Positions 1-10,825 of a stretch of DNA of 64,000 nucleotides are shown one piece after another (position 1 is the first letter of the stretch; the number at the start of each line of letters is the position of its first letter). The DNA is from Antedon mediterranea (taxonomy: Eukaryota > Echinodermata > Crinoidea > Comatulida > Antedonidae): NCBI RefSeq assembly GCF_964355755.1, contig NC_092671.1:131001-195000 (forward strand), written 5' to 3'. The notes below the pieces were generated by a model. It was not told the origin of the DNA. It was given only the letters and a program-made list of their open reading frames with translations, and searched no databases. The position numbers and the translations under genes are program-made.

Positions 1-306
1 TGTTTTTAAAATGCTATTACATATAAGTTATTCTAAACATGCCTGGAATGTATGTACACTTTAAAATGTTTTGTCAAATAATGATCGTGATATGAATAAG
101 AAGTGCAACTAATTGCTTCAACTAGGTACACAAATAACATTATATGGAAGAAACCTTCTGATCTTTTGAAAAGTAATTGATTAGGCCTACATAAATATAT
201 TTATTATTATAACTAATGTCTGTAAAATGTATCTTTAAAGGACGAGTTGCTATATCTACCACAGAGCACAGATTGAAAGATTCATAGACATTTCCTTCTT
301 GTACAC
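1..306. other. AT-rich flank, nothing recognised
   Basis: No coding signal, RNA gene or clear repeat is visible. One TAGGCCTA palindrome lies near 182. The stretch ends at the target-site duplication of the hAT-like element. Confidence 0.5.
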
Positions 307-314
307 AGTCGTCG
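307..314. repeat. Left target-site duplication of hAT-like element
   Basis: AGTCGTCG abuts the left terminus. An identical copy abuts the right terminus at 6117-6124, which fixes the element boundaries. Confidence 0.85.
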
Positions 315-639
315 CAGGGGTGGCGCCAGGATCTTCTCGACGCGGGGGCTACATTCCCCGACGAGGGGGCTATGCGAGCGAAGCGAGCAACACTAGGCTG
401 GGGCCAGGGGGCCGCCAAGGGCCCCCGGTAGTGGGGGTCCAGGGGGCGAAGCCCCCGGAAGCAACGCGTTCTAGCGTCATTTGAGGTCATTTTAATCAGA
501 TTTAGGGTAGCCATTTTTTCCATTTTTTATTATTTTTTATAAAATACTGCGTGCAAAAAAACGATGCGCGATGACTGTTTCATTCAATCCTTATTTTTCA
601 ATTTAAAAAATAAAAGTTCAAAGAAAATTTAGAAAAATA

Positions 640-870
640 GAGTTGGAGGTCCCGGAAATTGGACTTATTATACTTCAAAACATGAAACAAAATATATAAG
701 TCCCTATCATGGTTGTGACTGAGCTAAGAAATGTTTGAAAAATAGAGATGTTAGGTCCCGGAAAATGCACTTCTTGTATTTCGAAATATGACCAGCTTTA
801 TTGTTGGGGCTGAGCTAAGAAAATGTTTAAAACTAGAGCTGCAGGTCTTAAAAAAATTGCATTTTATACT
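640..870. repeat. Degenerate ~100-bp tandem repeat inside hAT-like left arm
   Basis: Three diverged units share AGGTCCCGGAAA-like and GCTGAGCTAAGAAA-like blocks, near 650, 750 and 845. They are non-coding and sit only in the left arm, so they contribute to the arm-length asymmetry. Confidence 0.5.
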
Positions 871-1216
871 TTGGAAACATCAGGCCTAGAGGCTTAAAAA
901 CGCAAGCGTAGACCTTTTTCAGTCGGGGAAATAAGTTTATTCCTCCCAAGTGTATGCGTGCGTACCATCTGGACTTCCGAGTGGTGAGAAATTCATGACA
1001 TACAGGACATTGAAAATGTAATAACTTAGCTATAATAAGATGTTGGCTAAGCGAAAATGGCATGTTTTTGTGTTTAGTAATGGATGAAAAATTTATTTTA
1101 GGTGCCCCACGGTACAGAAGGTTCTTGTAAATTAAAAAATTGGTGAACACACGAACAATTAACATAATTCGTTTTTGCTGTAGTGTAGCGTACGTCGACG
1201 CAGTACACGACGTAAC

Positions 1217-1755
1217 CGTCAGTAAACTTCGCCTGGAAAATAACTAAAGTACACATTTTGGTCGCTGGATGGAACATGATATCACGCGTCTCGACCCAAA
1301 CGTTGAACGATTCGTACAAATGGATACCGCCAGACAAGTGCGAACCTAGCTATTGTTTTCTATAGTAAGTTAGATCGCTGGCAATTAAATGAATGCATAT
1401 AAAGTGCATAATATCACTCTGACGTACTCTCACAGTCAATGAAATGTCGCGGTTTTCTAGGCGCTGAAGCTAGCTACGAAGTGAACGCGAACGCTTTTTA
1501 CTGTATATTATATTCCCCGACAAAAAGTACCCGTGTTCCCTTCGGTAACCGTCGGTAAACTTCGCCTGGAAAATAACTACATTACACATTTTGGTCCCTG
1601 CTGGATGGAACTTGATATCACGCGTCTCGACCCAACGTTGAACGATTCGTACAAAGGGATACCGCCAGACAAGTGCGTACCTAGCTAATGTTTAGTAGTA
1701 AGTTAGATCGCTGGCAATAAATGAATGCTTAAAAGTGCATAATATCCCTCTAGTA
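1217..1755. repeat. ~200-bp direct duplication in hAT-like left arm
   Basis: About 1217-1420 recurs at about 1550-1755. Shared blocks include CTTCGCCTGGAAAATAACTA and ATCACGCGTCTCGACCCAA. The offset is roughly 340 bp, with small indels between the copies. The segment between them matches the right arm near 5945-6060. Confidence 0.7.
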
Positions 1756-3092
1756 CAGGAAAGATATGCTCAGAATCAGTAAAAGGTTGAAAAAATTGCA
1801 ACAGAATTTTTTTCACCACAATGCTATTCTATAAGGTCCCTATATGAACATACTAAAAGTCTAGAAAAATCCAGGTAGGGGAAATAGGTTTTTTTAAACA
1901 AAATGGCCGCCAATGGCGAAAAATGTCTAAAAATGAACAAAAAACATATATTTTATATCTAATTACCACTTGATAGCAGTTTTTATAATGCTTTTTTATA
2001 TTTCTTTAGTGTCAAACATTTAAACTGCAATATACATATTAATTTAAGTGCTATTTAGCAACAAAAACACACATTTAAGTATCAAGATATCACCACGGTT
2101 ATAATAATAGACAACGTAGTCCTATGCATTATAATGCAGGACTACGGTGTCTAATAAAACAGTTCATTTACATTTGTACTGTCACAACAATAGAATTATA
2201 CAATCTTAGAATCTATTAATCCATTCATTTTCATTGTCCAGTTATCATCTTCTGTCTATAGGTAGGAATTAAGCATGTGCTGATGCCGTGGTATTCGTCC
2301 CAAACAGTGGTACTGGTGGTAAATTTGTCATCAATGGACACATCACGCCATTTGTAACTTTCCATTCCCCAGTCTGTGGGTTGAAGAAGAGTACTTTCTA
2401 TCCACTGCTGTACCATGGTAATATACACGCAGGGAATGACATTTTGCAGCATTTGTTGTAGGGGGAATAGACTTTATTTCAAGTGCTGTTTTGCTTTTTG
2501 CTACTTTCTCCCAGAACGTATTCCTCCATACAGTATAGCTACCAATGCCAATTCCTCTGATGCGATGGTTTCTTTTTTTTTGGAGACGTTTGGTTTTACA
2601 GAGTTTGTAAGCATACTACTGCCCAGGTGTTATGACTTTTTAAGACCTTTTCCTATACCAAATAGATGGGATGTAGTATCATATCCCTGGATTCCATGTA
2701 TAAAAAGCAAACTAATTTTTACAGAGCTTCACACCAAGGACAGACTTTACATGCATTCACAGTGCTCCCCCATCGAGAACATACAGTATTAAATCAATGA
2801 ATGAAGCAACCGTGACAGAATATAAATTTAAGAGGAAAGAACACATGGGTCAAACCAACCATATTCATCAATAAAGAATCAGTGCACTCACATATACTAT
2901 TTCATCATCTATGTGAGACAGTCATACACAATGCATCATTTGGTGAAAAAGAATCTTATACTTTTCCTGCAGCCCTCTTTTACTCCATTGACCCCATACA
3001 CACTGCTAGACTATTCAGAAACCTTCATCTCACTGCCCACTGTTTGCTACATCAAACCTTTTGGCCCGAAACAGCAACATTTCAAGACACTT

Positions 3093-4119
3093 ATTATGTC
3101 AAGTCAAGTCAAGTATCATTTATTATCATTTGTTTTAGGAAAAACATAGAAATTCTGTTTGCTCTGTTGGCGGAGCACAATATCCAACGGACACAAAAAA
3201 AAAAAAAAGTGTCTACATCATATTTAAGGCTCTAATAGATCCTGGAAAGAAACTATTTGTAAATCGTGCCTTATTGGCCTTAATAGAACGAAATCGCCGA
3301 CCGCTGCGCATCAACTGGAACATACTAGAGGCCGGATGAAAGTGATCATCTTTGATAGCCACTGCCTTTTTCAGAAGACGATCCGAAAATATGTTCTCCA
3401 AAGGCAGTTGTGTAGATCCAATTATACGCGATGCGGTCTTGACTATTCTATTTAGGTCACGCTTTTCATTTTCGGTAGCGCTACCGAACCATACCGTTAA
3501 AGAATACGTTATTACACTCTCTATAACTGACCTATAGAAGGACGACATTATTTCAGAGTTTATACCAAATGATTTAAGTCTACGTAGGAAGTAGATTCTT
3601 CTTTGGGCCTTTCTAATAATGTTACGTGTGTTAATATGCCACTTCAGATCATTTGAAATATAAATACCCAAGAATTTAAATTCTTCTACAAACTCAACTG
3701 ATATACCATTAATAAATATTGGATATTTGACATTAAGTGATTTACGGAAATCAACAACCATTTCTTTAGTCTTAGATACATTCAAGAACAGATTGTTTTC
3801 GTTACACCAGTCTACAACTCGTTTAACTTGGTTGCGATAATTAGACTCATCACTGTCATCATTGATTAGACCTACAATGGTAGTATCATCCGCAAATTTA
3901 GCGATGTGACAGTTACTGTAGTAGGTAACACAGTCATAGGTAAATAAAGTAAAAAGAAAGGGCGACAGTACACAGCCCTGTGGTACACCTGTATTTATAA
4001 TACGCTTATCTGATATAATGGTACCCACTTTAGTACGTTGGGGTCGATCAGTTAGAAAGTTTAACACCCAGTTACATATAGAAATATCGAAACCGATTTC
4101 AACCATCTTAGTGTGTAAA
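3093..4119 (-). mobile_element. Rex1/CR1-like non-LTR retrotransposon, 5'-truncated, inside hAT-like element
   Basis: On the minus strand this reads from the middle of a reverse-transcriptase domain through the C-terminal region to a 3' tail made of repeated TTGAC near 3097-3113. It is truncated at its 5' end, just below a long A/T homopolymer at about 4119-4147. It lies in the loop of the hAT-like foldback, so it most likely inserted after that element. The clade name is an inference from overall motif style (FADD box, SGRRFRSI-like C-terminal block) and needs a database comparison. Confidence 0.75.
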
Positions 4120-4157
4120 AAAAAAAAAAAAAAAAACAAAAAAAAAACGTGTACCAT
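3213..4157 (-). pseudogene. Reverse transcriptase C-terminal half, Rex1/CR1-like, truncated
   Basis: The 314-codon open frame contains the GVPQG motif (residues 57-61), the catalytic FADD box (88-91, the YxDD-equivalent metal-binding site), the thumb region with a FKFLGI-type motif, and a C-terminal SGRRFRS block ending in a FFPGSIRALN-like segment. The first roughly 14 residues are encoded by the homopolymer tract and are not part of the protein family. A complete element would carry an upstream endonuclease and the N-terminal RT fingers; both are missing. The frame itself is uninterrupted, so decay is modest, but the fragment cannot be an autonomous gene. Confidence 0.8.
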
Positions 4158-4789
4158 GTATGTTTGTTACGTTATGTGAAGGCAAAGTAAACTATTGTGT
4201 TTAATGGCTATAATTATGGGCCGTAAGTAAATTTGGTTTAGGAAAAGGTGTTGGCCTTAAAAATCATCACATCACAGTAGGAGTTGTATGTCAAATTCTG
4301 TAAACCAAACAGTTTTAAAAAAAAGAAGAAAACATTGCATCAGGAATTTGGCATTGGTACCTATATATTATGGAGGGAAGTCAATGGAGACTTTAGACAG
4401 CCTCTTTTCTTTGAGAAAGTTGCAAAAAGCAAATCTATTCCCTTGCTGCAAAATTTCATTTCGTGAGTCTTTATTACCAGGTATAGCAGTGGATAGGAGA
4501 TACTCTTCAACCCACAGACTAGGGATGGAAAGTATTGATGACAAATTGACTACCAGCACCAGAGAAACTATTAAAGTTGATTAGATGTACCTATAAATAA
4601 GGTTGTAGTAAAATGAATTGCCGTTGCAGAAAATATGGTTTGGACTGCTGCTCCACTATTTTTTAAGAATGCCACGGCATCAGCACATGCTCAATTCCCC
4701 ACCAATAGATGGAGGATGAGATACTGACAAGATGAAAGTGAAATTACCGCATTTATTTGAATAAATGCCCTTGGTGGTTGATTTTTAAG

Positions 4790-5300
4790 AAGGGTAGTGG
4801 GGGCGTGTAATCGTCGTGATGAGGAGTTTATTCGGAGAGGCGTATATTTTTGTGGGTGTAATATGGGAAACGTGTATAATCAAATAAATACACCCTTTAG
4901 ATATGAACAAATACAACACCATTCAGTGAATTCTATTACAAATAGAGATGTGTTAAAATACAATATTGTGTATAATATGCATGTGGCGGGGCGTACATTC
5001 GAGGAAATAAATTCAAAATGATGTCCGATGGGAGCGGGGGAGGGGGTGCGGTGGCGTAGGTTATTCAAAATGATGTCCTATGGAGGGGGAGGGGGGCATT
5101 TATTCGATTTTTCTAAATGTAGCGTTTATCCGAATAAATACGGTAATAGATTGTGGCGCAAGGATTTTCCCGATGGGGGGGGGGGGGAGGGGTGGAGAGC
5201 GCAGCCAGCATCAATTGGCTGGGCCATCAATGGGAGCGCACCCAGAGGTTCCGATAATATTATACCGGTAAAGGGTAGTTTTACTCACTTTTAAAAATGA
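4790..5300. other. G-rich degenerate repeats in hAT-like right arm
   Basis: Two units share TTATTCAAAATGATGTCC followed by runs of G (near 5005-5100), with another G run at 5175-5190. Short open frames across this stretch have low-complexity GGG-coded composition and no recognisable family, so I do not call genes. Confidence 0.5.
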
Positions 5301-6116
5301 AAATCCTTGAAACAGCACTCAATGGGGTATTGTTTTATAATTATTAGGAAATATCATCATATTATTGTCTATATACATAAAAAATAGCCAATTGTGGAGA
5401 GGGGATGGGGGGACGGACAGACTCCCTCACCCTTCCCATTTGATCTCCCATCCCTATACCCCTCCCCACTGGCACCACCAATGTTGTAATATATTGTTAT
5501 AACAGTACAAATGTAAATGAACTGATTTATTAATAGACACCGTAATCCTATGTATTAAGCATAGGAAGGACTGCGTTTTATATATTATTATAACAATAGG
5601 GATATATCTAGATACTTAAACATTTGTTTTTTCGGCCATTTTCTAATTAACAGCACTTAAAATAATGTGTTTATTGTAGGTCAGATCTTCGAAATTGTAA
5701 AGAAATATATAAACCATTGTAAAAACTGTTATAAAGTGGTAATTAGATCTATCATTTATGTTTTTTTGGTCCTTTTTTAGGAATTTTCGCCATTGGCGGC
5801 CATTTTGTTTAAAAAAACCTATTTCCCCTACCTGGATTTTTCTAGACTTTTAGTATATTCATATAGGGACCTTATAGAAATGCATTGTGGTGAAATAAAT
5901 TCTGTTGCAATTTTTTCAACCATATTTCATAGTTTTCCTGTACTACTCTGACGTACTCTCACGGTCAATGGAACGTCGTGGTTTTCTAGGGGCTGAAGCT
6001 ATGAAGTGAACGCGAACGTTTTTTACTGTATATTATATTGCCCGACAAAAAGTACCCGTGTTCCCCGTCGGGGAGCCTAGCCCCCGTAGCCCCCCCCCCC
6101 CCTGGCGCCACCACTG

Positions 6117-6124
6117 AGTCGTCG
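6117..6124. repeat. Right target-site duplication of hAT-like element
   Basis: AGTCGTCG follows the right terminal CCACTG and matches the copy at 307-314. Confidence 0.85.
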
Positions 6125-6360
6125 TAAAGAAATGCCGAAAATATCCATCATCAAACGGTCATCTCGTTTTTGTCGAGACTGAACCACAATGTAAATCAGG
6201 TATATCACAAGAATAACTAACATAATATCCTCCCCTTGTCCAATATCGTTTCTTTAGAATAAGTTAAGTAGATGAACATTATGTATATCTGACATAACAA
6301 AATCAACTCTCTCTTGTTCACCACTCAGGCAATTAATGTCTACTGTTAATCTAGTATTTT

Positions 6361-7036
6361 AAGTCAAGTACTTTCAAAGAATAATAATATTATGGTCTTC
6401 TGTAAGCAATAAAATAAAATCTGCGGTACTGCAGACGGACGTTAAGCGTTAAAATGAAATCTGCGGGACTGCAAACGGACGTTAAGCGTTAAAATGAAAT
6501 CTGCGAGACTGCAGACGGACGTTAAGCGTTAAAATGAAATCTGCGGGACTGCAGACGGACGTTAAGCGTTAAAATGAAATCTGCGAGACTGCAGATGGAC
6601 GCACTATATAAGCGTAAAACGTACACAATTATTAGGTGTTGTTTTTTAAATACCAGAATAATACAGTATTTTTTAATAAAACCCAGTATTTTAGATTCCA
6701 TGGACCAGACACTCTTTTATTAAACTAAACTAATCAAACTAATCAAATTAAACATTTGCTGCTTTAAATTGTTATTGTTTTTGACATGATAAAGTTTATT
6801 TATCTGCATAGCACTTGTGACAATCACAGCCATTTAACCATTTATTTGTATCAAGACAGTATGTGAAATGGCACGTTCTTTAGCACGTTCATAAACTAAA
6901 ATGAATTATAACTTCTTCTGTCTCAGACTGTTTCGTTTTATTTTGAAACTATAGAAAGATATATCGGTATCTTTTCATCTTTATTTTGTACAAGTATTTC
7001 AAGTCAAGTACTTTCAAAGAATAATAATATTATGGT
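6361..7036. repeat. 36-bp direct repeat pair, 640 bp apart
   Basis: Positions 6361-6396 and 7001-7036 are identical (starting AAGTCAAGTACTTTCAAAG). The preceding few bases also agree with mismatches. The interval between them holds the 40-bp minisatellite. No terminal motif on the enclosed segment identifies it as a transposon. Confidence 0.7.
6411..6610. repeat. 40-bp minisatellite, about 4-5 copies
   Basis: Units begin AAAATGAAATCTGCG and end GACGTTAAGCGTT with a strict 40-bp period (starts at 6451, 6491, 6531, 6571). The first and last units are degenerate. No coding role is apparent. Confidence 0.9.
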
Positions 7037-7039
7037 TTC

Positions 7040-8057
7040 CACAAGATTGGTATATTGCTTTACGGACCTTATGTTCCCTAATGTTTACTTTATTTCAATT
7101 CAGATCAAGAATAGGCCTATGCAATTCCCACATTGTTTTCAGTACTTTTCAATAATCCAGTCGTTGAAATTGTATTTAATTATAAGAAGTGAAGGTGTAT
7201 AATTATAGATTTAAAGGAAACATTCATTCAATATATTATTCACATGATCTGGCCTCAATATGACATTTTTGTCAAAACATAGAACTTATTAAATAAGATA
7301 AACGTTTTCCCGAATTATAATGTTATACTGACAGATCTTTCTACTGATGTTTATTATCACCTTACATACTAATTATGGCTTTATTTTCGAAAAAGTAGCA
7401 TTTATTATATGATTTATTTACCATTGTTGGTAATTCCAATTTAAATTACAATTCTTACCCCAAGCAATTACACTTGAATTGTTCGTAAAGATACAATGTT
7501 TGTGGTATAAGCACATATCCTCGCATGATAAAACATATTAATGCTCAAAGGTGATGCGATTGCAACATAACTGAATTAATGACGACATTAGCTTATATTA
7601 AGAACCCCACAGGGTAAAACAGTCTGACTCTTCTTCTATATTAGTGAAATTAATGCATTTTATTATAATAAGAAACTCAGTAGTGTTATAACGGCTAAAT
7701 GAAACTATTTTGGCAAATTCTTTATCATCATTCGCGATCTGTCAGTGCTATGTTGTTACAATGGCTAGCGTCCATGCAAATCAAAACCACATTGATTTAC
7801 TTCAAAGTAATCTTGTTAAGCCGTTTTGTCTGGAAATAATTTTCTGTGCATTCATGGTTGAATAGATAACCTGTTGTAAGATGATGTCGTTGACATGTTA
7901 TCGTTCTCGTTCCTCACCCGTGACCCTACTGCAGGACCTTCTTCCCATACGATGTTATTCTTATTATGATTAATCTTGCTTGTTTAGGCTAATCATGAGC
8001 ATCATCACCATCGTCGTCGTCGTCGTAGCCTTTATTCTATATTTATCATCCTCATCA
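7040..8057. other. Intergenic, nothing recognised
   Basis: AT-rich sequence without a convincing exon or repeat structure, apart from a short CGT trinucleotide run near 8010-8028. Confidence 0.4.
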
Positions 8058-8072
8058 GCATCTTGACAAACA

Positions 8073-8790
8073 CAGGTCACATGCTAGACTATTGTTCTTA
8101 GATTTCTCCTCGGCATTCAACACTGTTCAGCCACACCTCTTAATTAACAAGCTGAAGTTGATGGATGTTAATCCTGTGCTGAATCTTTGGGTAGCTGATT
8201 TTCTTACAACAGAAAGCAGTCAGTCACATTCAATGATTCGGTTTCTGGTTGTTTGCCTTGTAATTACTGGTGCTCCTCAGGGCTGTTCGCTGTCGCCCCC
8301 TCCTTTTTTTCACTTTACTCTAATGATTTTGTACCTCCTGTTATTGACCAAACTAAATGCTTCTCTATTAAATTTGCAGATAACACTTGTTTAGTAGGTT
8401 TAATCGATGACAATAATAATCTTTAGATTTATATAAGGAATATGTTAATTCTTTTGTCAATTGGTGTACCCAAAAATCATCTCGTACTTAATGTCGAAAA
8501 AACTATGGAAATTGTTGAGTTGAGTGTCTGTTGATCAATGGTAAAGAGGTGGAAATTGTTAAAGATCATAAATATCTTGGCAATTATATTGACGATAAAC
8601 TAAATTGGAATGTTAACACGGAAAAGCTCGATACCAAATGTAATAAAAGAATGTACTTTCTACGTGGAATGAGAACATTTAAAGTTAAGTTCATTTATTT
8701 TTTTATTTATTTGTTTTTTTTTGGATTACGTAATTCTGTTGTACAATCTGCTCGCTTCACTTTGTTTCACTATAATGGTTCAATGAACTA
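8073..8790 (+). pseudogene. Reverse transcriptase fragment (5' part), frameshifted
   Basis: The first frame (to 8394) contains the FLDFSSAFNT catalytic-region motif and a GAPQGCSLSP motif, then loses frame at the expected FADD region. After a gap of degraded sequence a second frame (8531-8790) carries a KYLGNYID-type thumb motif and a RMYFLRGMRTF-like segment. A short T-rich insertion near 8695-8725 disrupts the next helix. The pieces match the same family as 3213-4157. Multiple frameshifts make it non-functional. Confidence 0.75.
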
Positions 8791-8791
8791 C

Positions 8792-10680
8792 TCGAACTGG
8801 GTAGTAACAAAGTGCGAGGCAGCGAGGCACGCGAGGCAGGGAAGGCATGCGAGGCAAGTCAGAAATTTATGCGAGGCATCGTTTTACCATCATCAAAAAA
8901 TGCGAGGTATCATTTTATCATTTCTCAAAATTGCAAGGCAGGAAATCACCGAAATTGAAGTAGCCTAGGCCTAGGCCCGCTAGGCTAGTTTCCTTTTGCA
9001 CCTGCCTTGTATTTTAACCAACTTTATCCTGAATACCACAGCCTATTAGAATTAGTAGGCCTACTTTAATGAAGAAAAATCACATAAAAGTAACAATAAA
9101 TCCATTAAATTGGTGATTTTACAGACGTTGTTTTTCTCGCATTTCGCACACTCAATGTTCAATATTTTGGTTTCTATGGAACGCCAAAAGAGCAAAATTA
9201 ATTAGAGGGCTAAAAACTCTGTGGAATCCATTTATATTTAACGCATTATTTGGTGAAAATCAAGTACAATTTCAATAGATTTTGTCACTGTCAGTAAGGA
9301 AAAATGTTACTGTTGATAATGTACACGGTTTCGTTACCTTTTAAAGAATAAAATAGAAAAATTCATCATAATATCCTTAGTAGGATGTCCTAGGTCTAGA
9401 CTAGGTAGTGATGTTGATTTAGGATCGATTATTATTCTTTGAAAACAGAACAGTATCAGCAGTAACATATTACAACATTTTTATTGACAAATTAACAAAT
9501 ATATTGAAATAAAACGTGTTTTTCACCAATAAATGCATGAGAAATTGACGCATTCCACTGAGTTTTAGTCCTCTATTATCGTTGCTCTTTTGGCGCTCCA
9601 TAGAAACAAAAATATTGAACATTGAATAAGTGAAATTCGCGAACAGTGTGCGAGAAACACGACTGTAAAATCATTAATTTAAGGATTTATTTGTTACTTT
9701 TTATGTGATTCTTTCATTAAAGTACTCATGAGGTATACTTCTAAGGTGTGGTATATACACGATAAAGTTAGTTATTTATCAAATTTGGAGTAAAAATACA
9801 AGCGAAGGAAACTAGCGCCAGGTTTATTAGTACGTACATGGACAACAATAAATTAAAATCGTTCGTAATATACCTAGCTTACTAAAACAGGAATAGTGTA
9901 TCATTATTAAATATTACACCAATTATTATTTTATCAAAATTGATTAGATTATTTTCTACATAGGCCTCTTATCTAGGTTAGGGCTAAGCATATTAGCTAA
10001 AGTTTAATTTTAGGCCTAGTATTACAAGTCTTTTTTCACACGCGCTTCAGAATTCTGTTGCAATTTTTTTCTTTGCGGCATGTTATTGGATCGGCATATC
10101 AGTTACCTTTTATTCACCGCCAGTTATTGAACTTGTCCTGGCAATCGCTGTTCACTTTATTTGCGAGAGAGGTACACGTGTTGTTCCTAGAGAATGGAAT
10201 GTCAAAAAATGTCTTTGGCACGCCGCTCAGAGAGAAGTCTGTGCGTTGCTGCTGAAACCACGTGCTATAGGAGGGGAATGCACCACAATCCTCTGAGCTG
10301 AGGGCTGAATCATTCCGCTACCTGCTAAATAGTAAAGAGGGATTTTCCATCTCTCGGGTCTACCGGATCTAGGCGCAGGGGTGTGACAAAATATTATTTT
10401 CACTCTGCTATGTTCGAGAGACATGTGAGTAAAATAAAATAAACAACATGATGAGTGTATACACGAATCTATTTAGGTACGCTTGTATCGATTGATTATT
10501 AGGCCTATAATATAGCATAATAGCACGTTAAGATATGCCTCGCACCTTTTTGAAATTGTAAACTATATGCCTCACATGCCTCGCACTTTTGGAAATGATA
10601 AAATTATGCCTCGCACAAATATTTGGCATGCCGCGCTTGCCTCGCGTGCCTCGCTGCCTCGCACTTTGTCAACACTCAAC
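8792..10680. mobile_element. Foldback DNA element with GCGAGGC-rich ends
   Basis: The left end carries CAAAGTGCGAGGCAGCGAGG (from about 8808) and the right end its inverse (to about 10669). The arms continue inwards: about 8960-9330 is inverted relative to about 9440-9840, including the block CTATGGAACGCCAAAAGAGC and its inverse CTCTTTTGGCGCTCCATAG. The flanks TGAACTAC (8784-8791) and TGAACTTA (10681-10688) look like a worn 8-bp target duplication, and removing the element restores the retrotransposon reading frame. The right arm has about 700 bp (9840-10530) with no counterpart on the left. No transposase is visible. Confidence 0.7.
9840..10530. other. Extra segment in right arm of GCGAGGC element
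   Basis: This stretch has no inverted partner in the left arm, so it is either a secondary insertion or a loss from the left arm. Part of it (about 10030-10440) is less AT-rich than its surroundings and contains an ACCGGATCTAGGCGCAGGGG-like block. I recognise no family and no flanking duplication. Confidence 0.45.
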
Positions 10681-10825
10681 TGAACTTATAGTAAGAAAAA
10701 ATGAAATTCGATTATTAAGCAAGCGAGTAAGATTAGGCCTATAGGCACCGATGTTAAATTGTTAGAACACTTATGTAATGAAATGATGTCTAAAAAACGT
10801 AATTGTATTATGTCTGATGTTACTC
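10681..10825 (+). pseudogene. Middle piece of split reverse transcriptase ORF
   Basis: The bases between the two foldback insertions translate, with one frameshift, to an EIRLLSKRVRLG-like segment and then a LLEHLCNEMMSKKRN-like segment. These correspond to the connection region of the minus-strand copy at 3213-4157. The piece ends exactly at the duplicated GATGTTACTC. Confidence 0.65.

Larger units (their letters stand above)
315..6116. mobile_element. hAT-like foldback DNA transposon with 8-bp target duplication
   Basis: The ends are inverted copies: the left begins CAGGGGTGGCGCC and the right, read in reverse complement, begins CAGTGGTGGCGCC. Both are flanked by the same 8 bp, AGTCGTCG, at 307-314 and 6117-6124. 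An 8-bp duplication with a CAGNGG terminus is typical of the hAT superfamily. Beyond the tips the arms are long and diverged: 1435-2190 matches the reverse complement of about 5490-5990, and about 2280-2560 matches the reverse complement of about 4330-4590. The element is therefore a giant hairpin. The loop holds a reverse-transcriptase fragment (3213-4157). No hAT transposase was found, so it is probably non-autonomous. The left tip (315-475) is strikingly GC-rich against its surroundings. Confidence 0.85.

Noticed and set aside
2231-2792. Frames of 73 and 125 codons in the hAT-like element
   Set aside because: They overlap an inverted-repeat arm also present at 4330-4590, show no transposase motif, and have no conserved domain.
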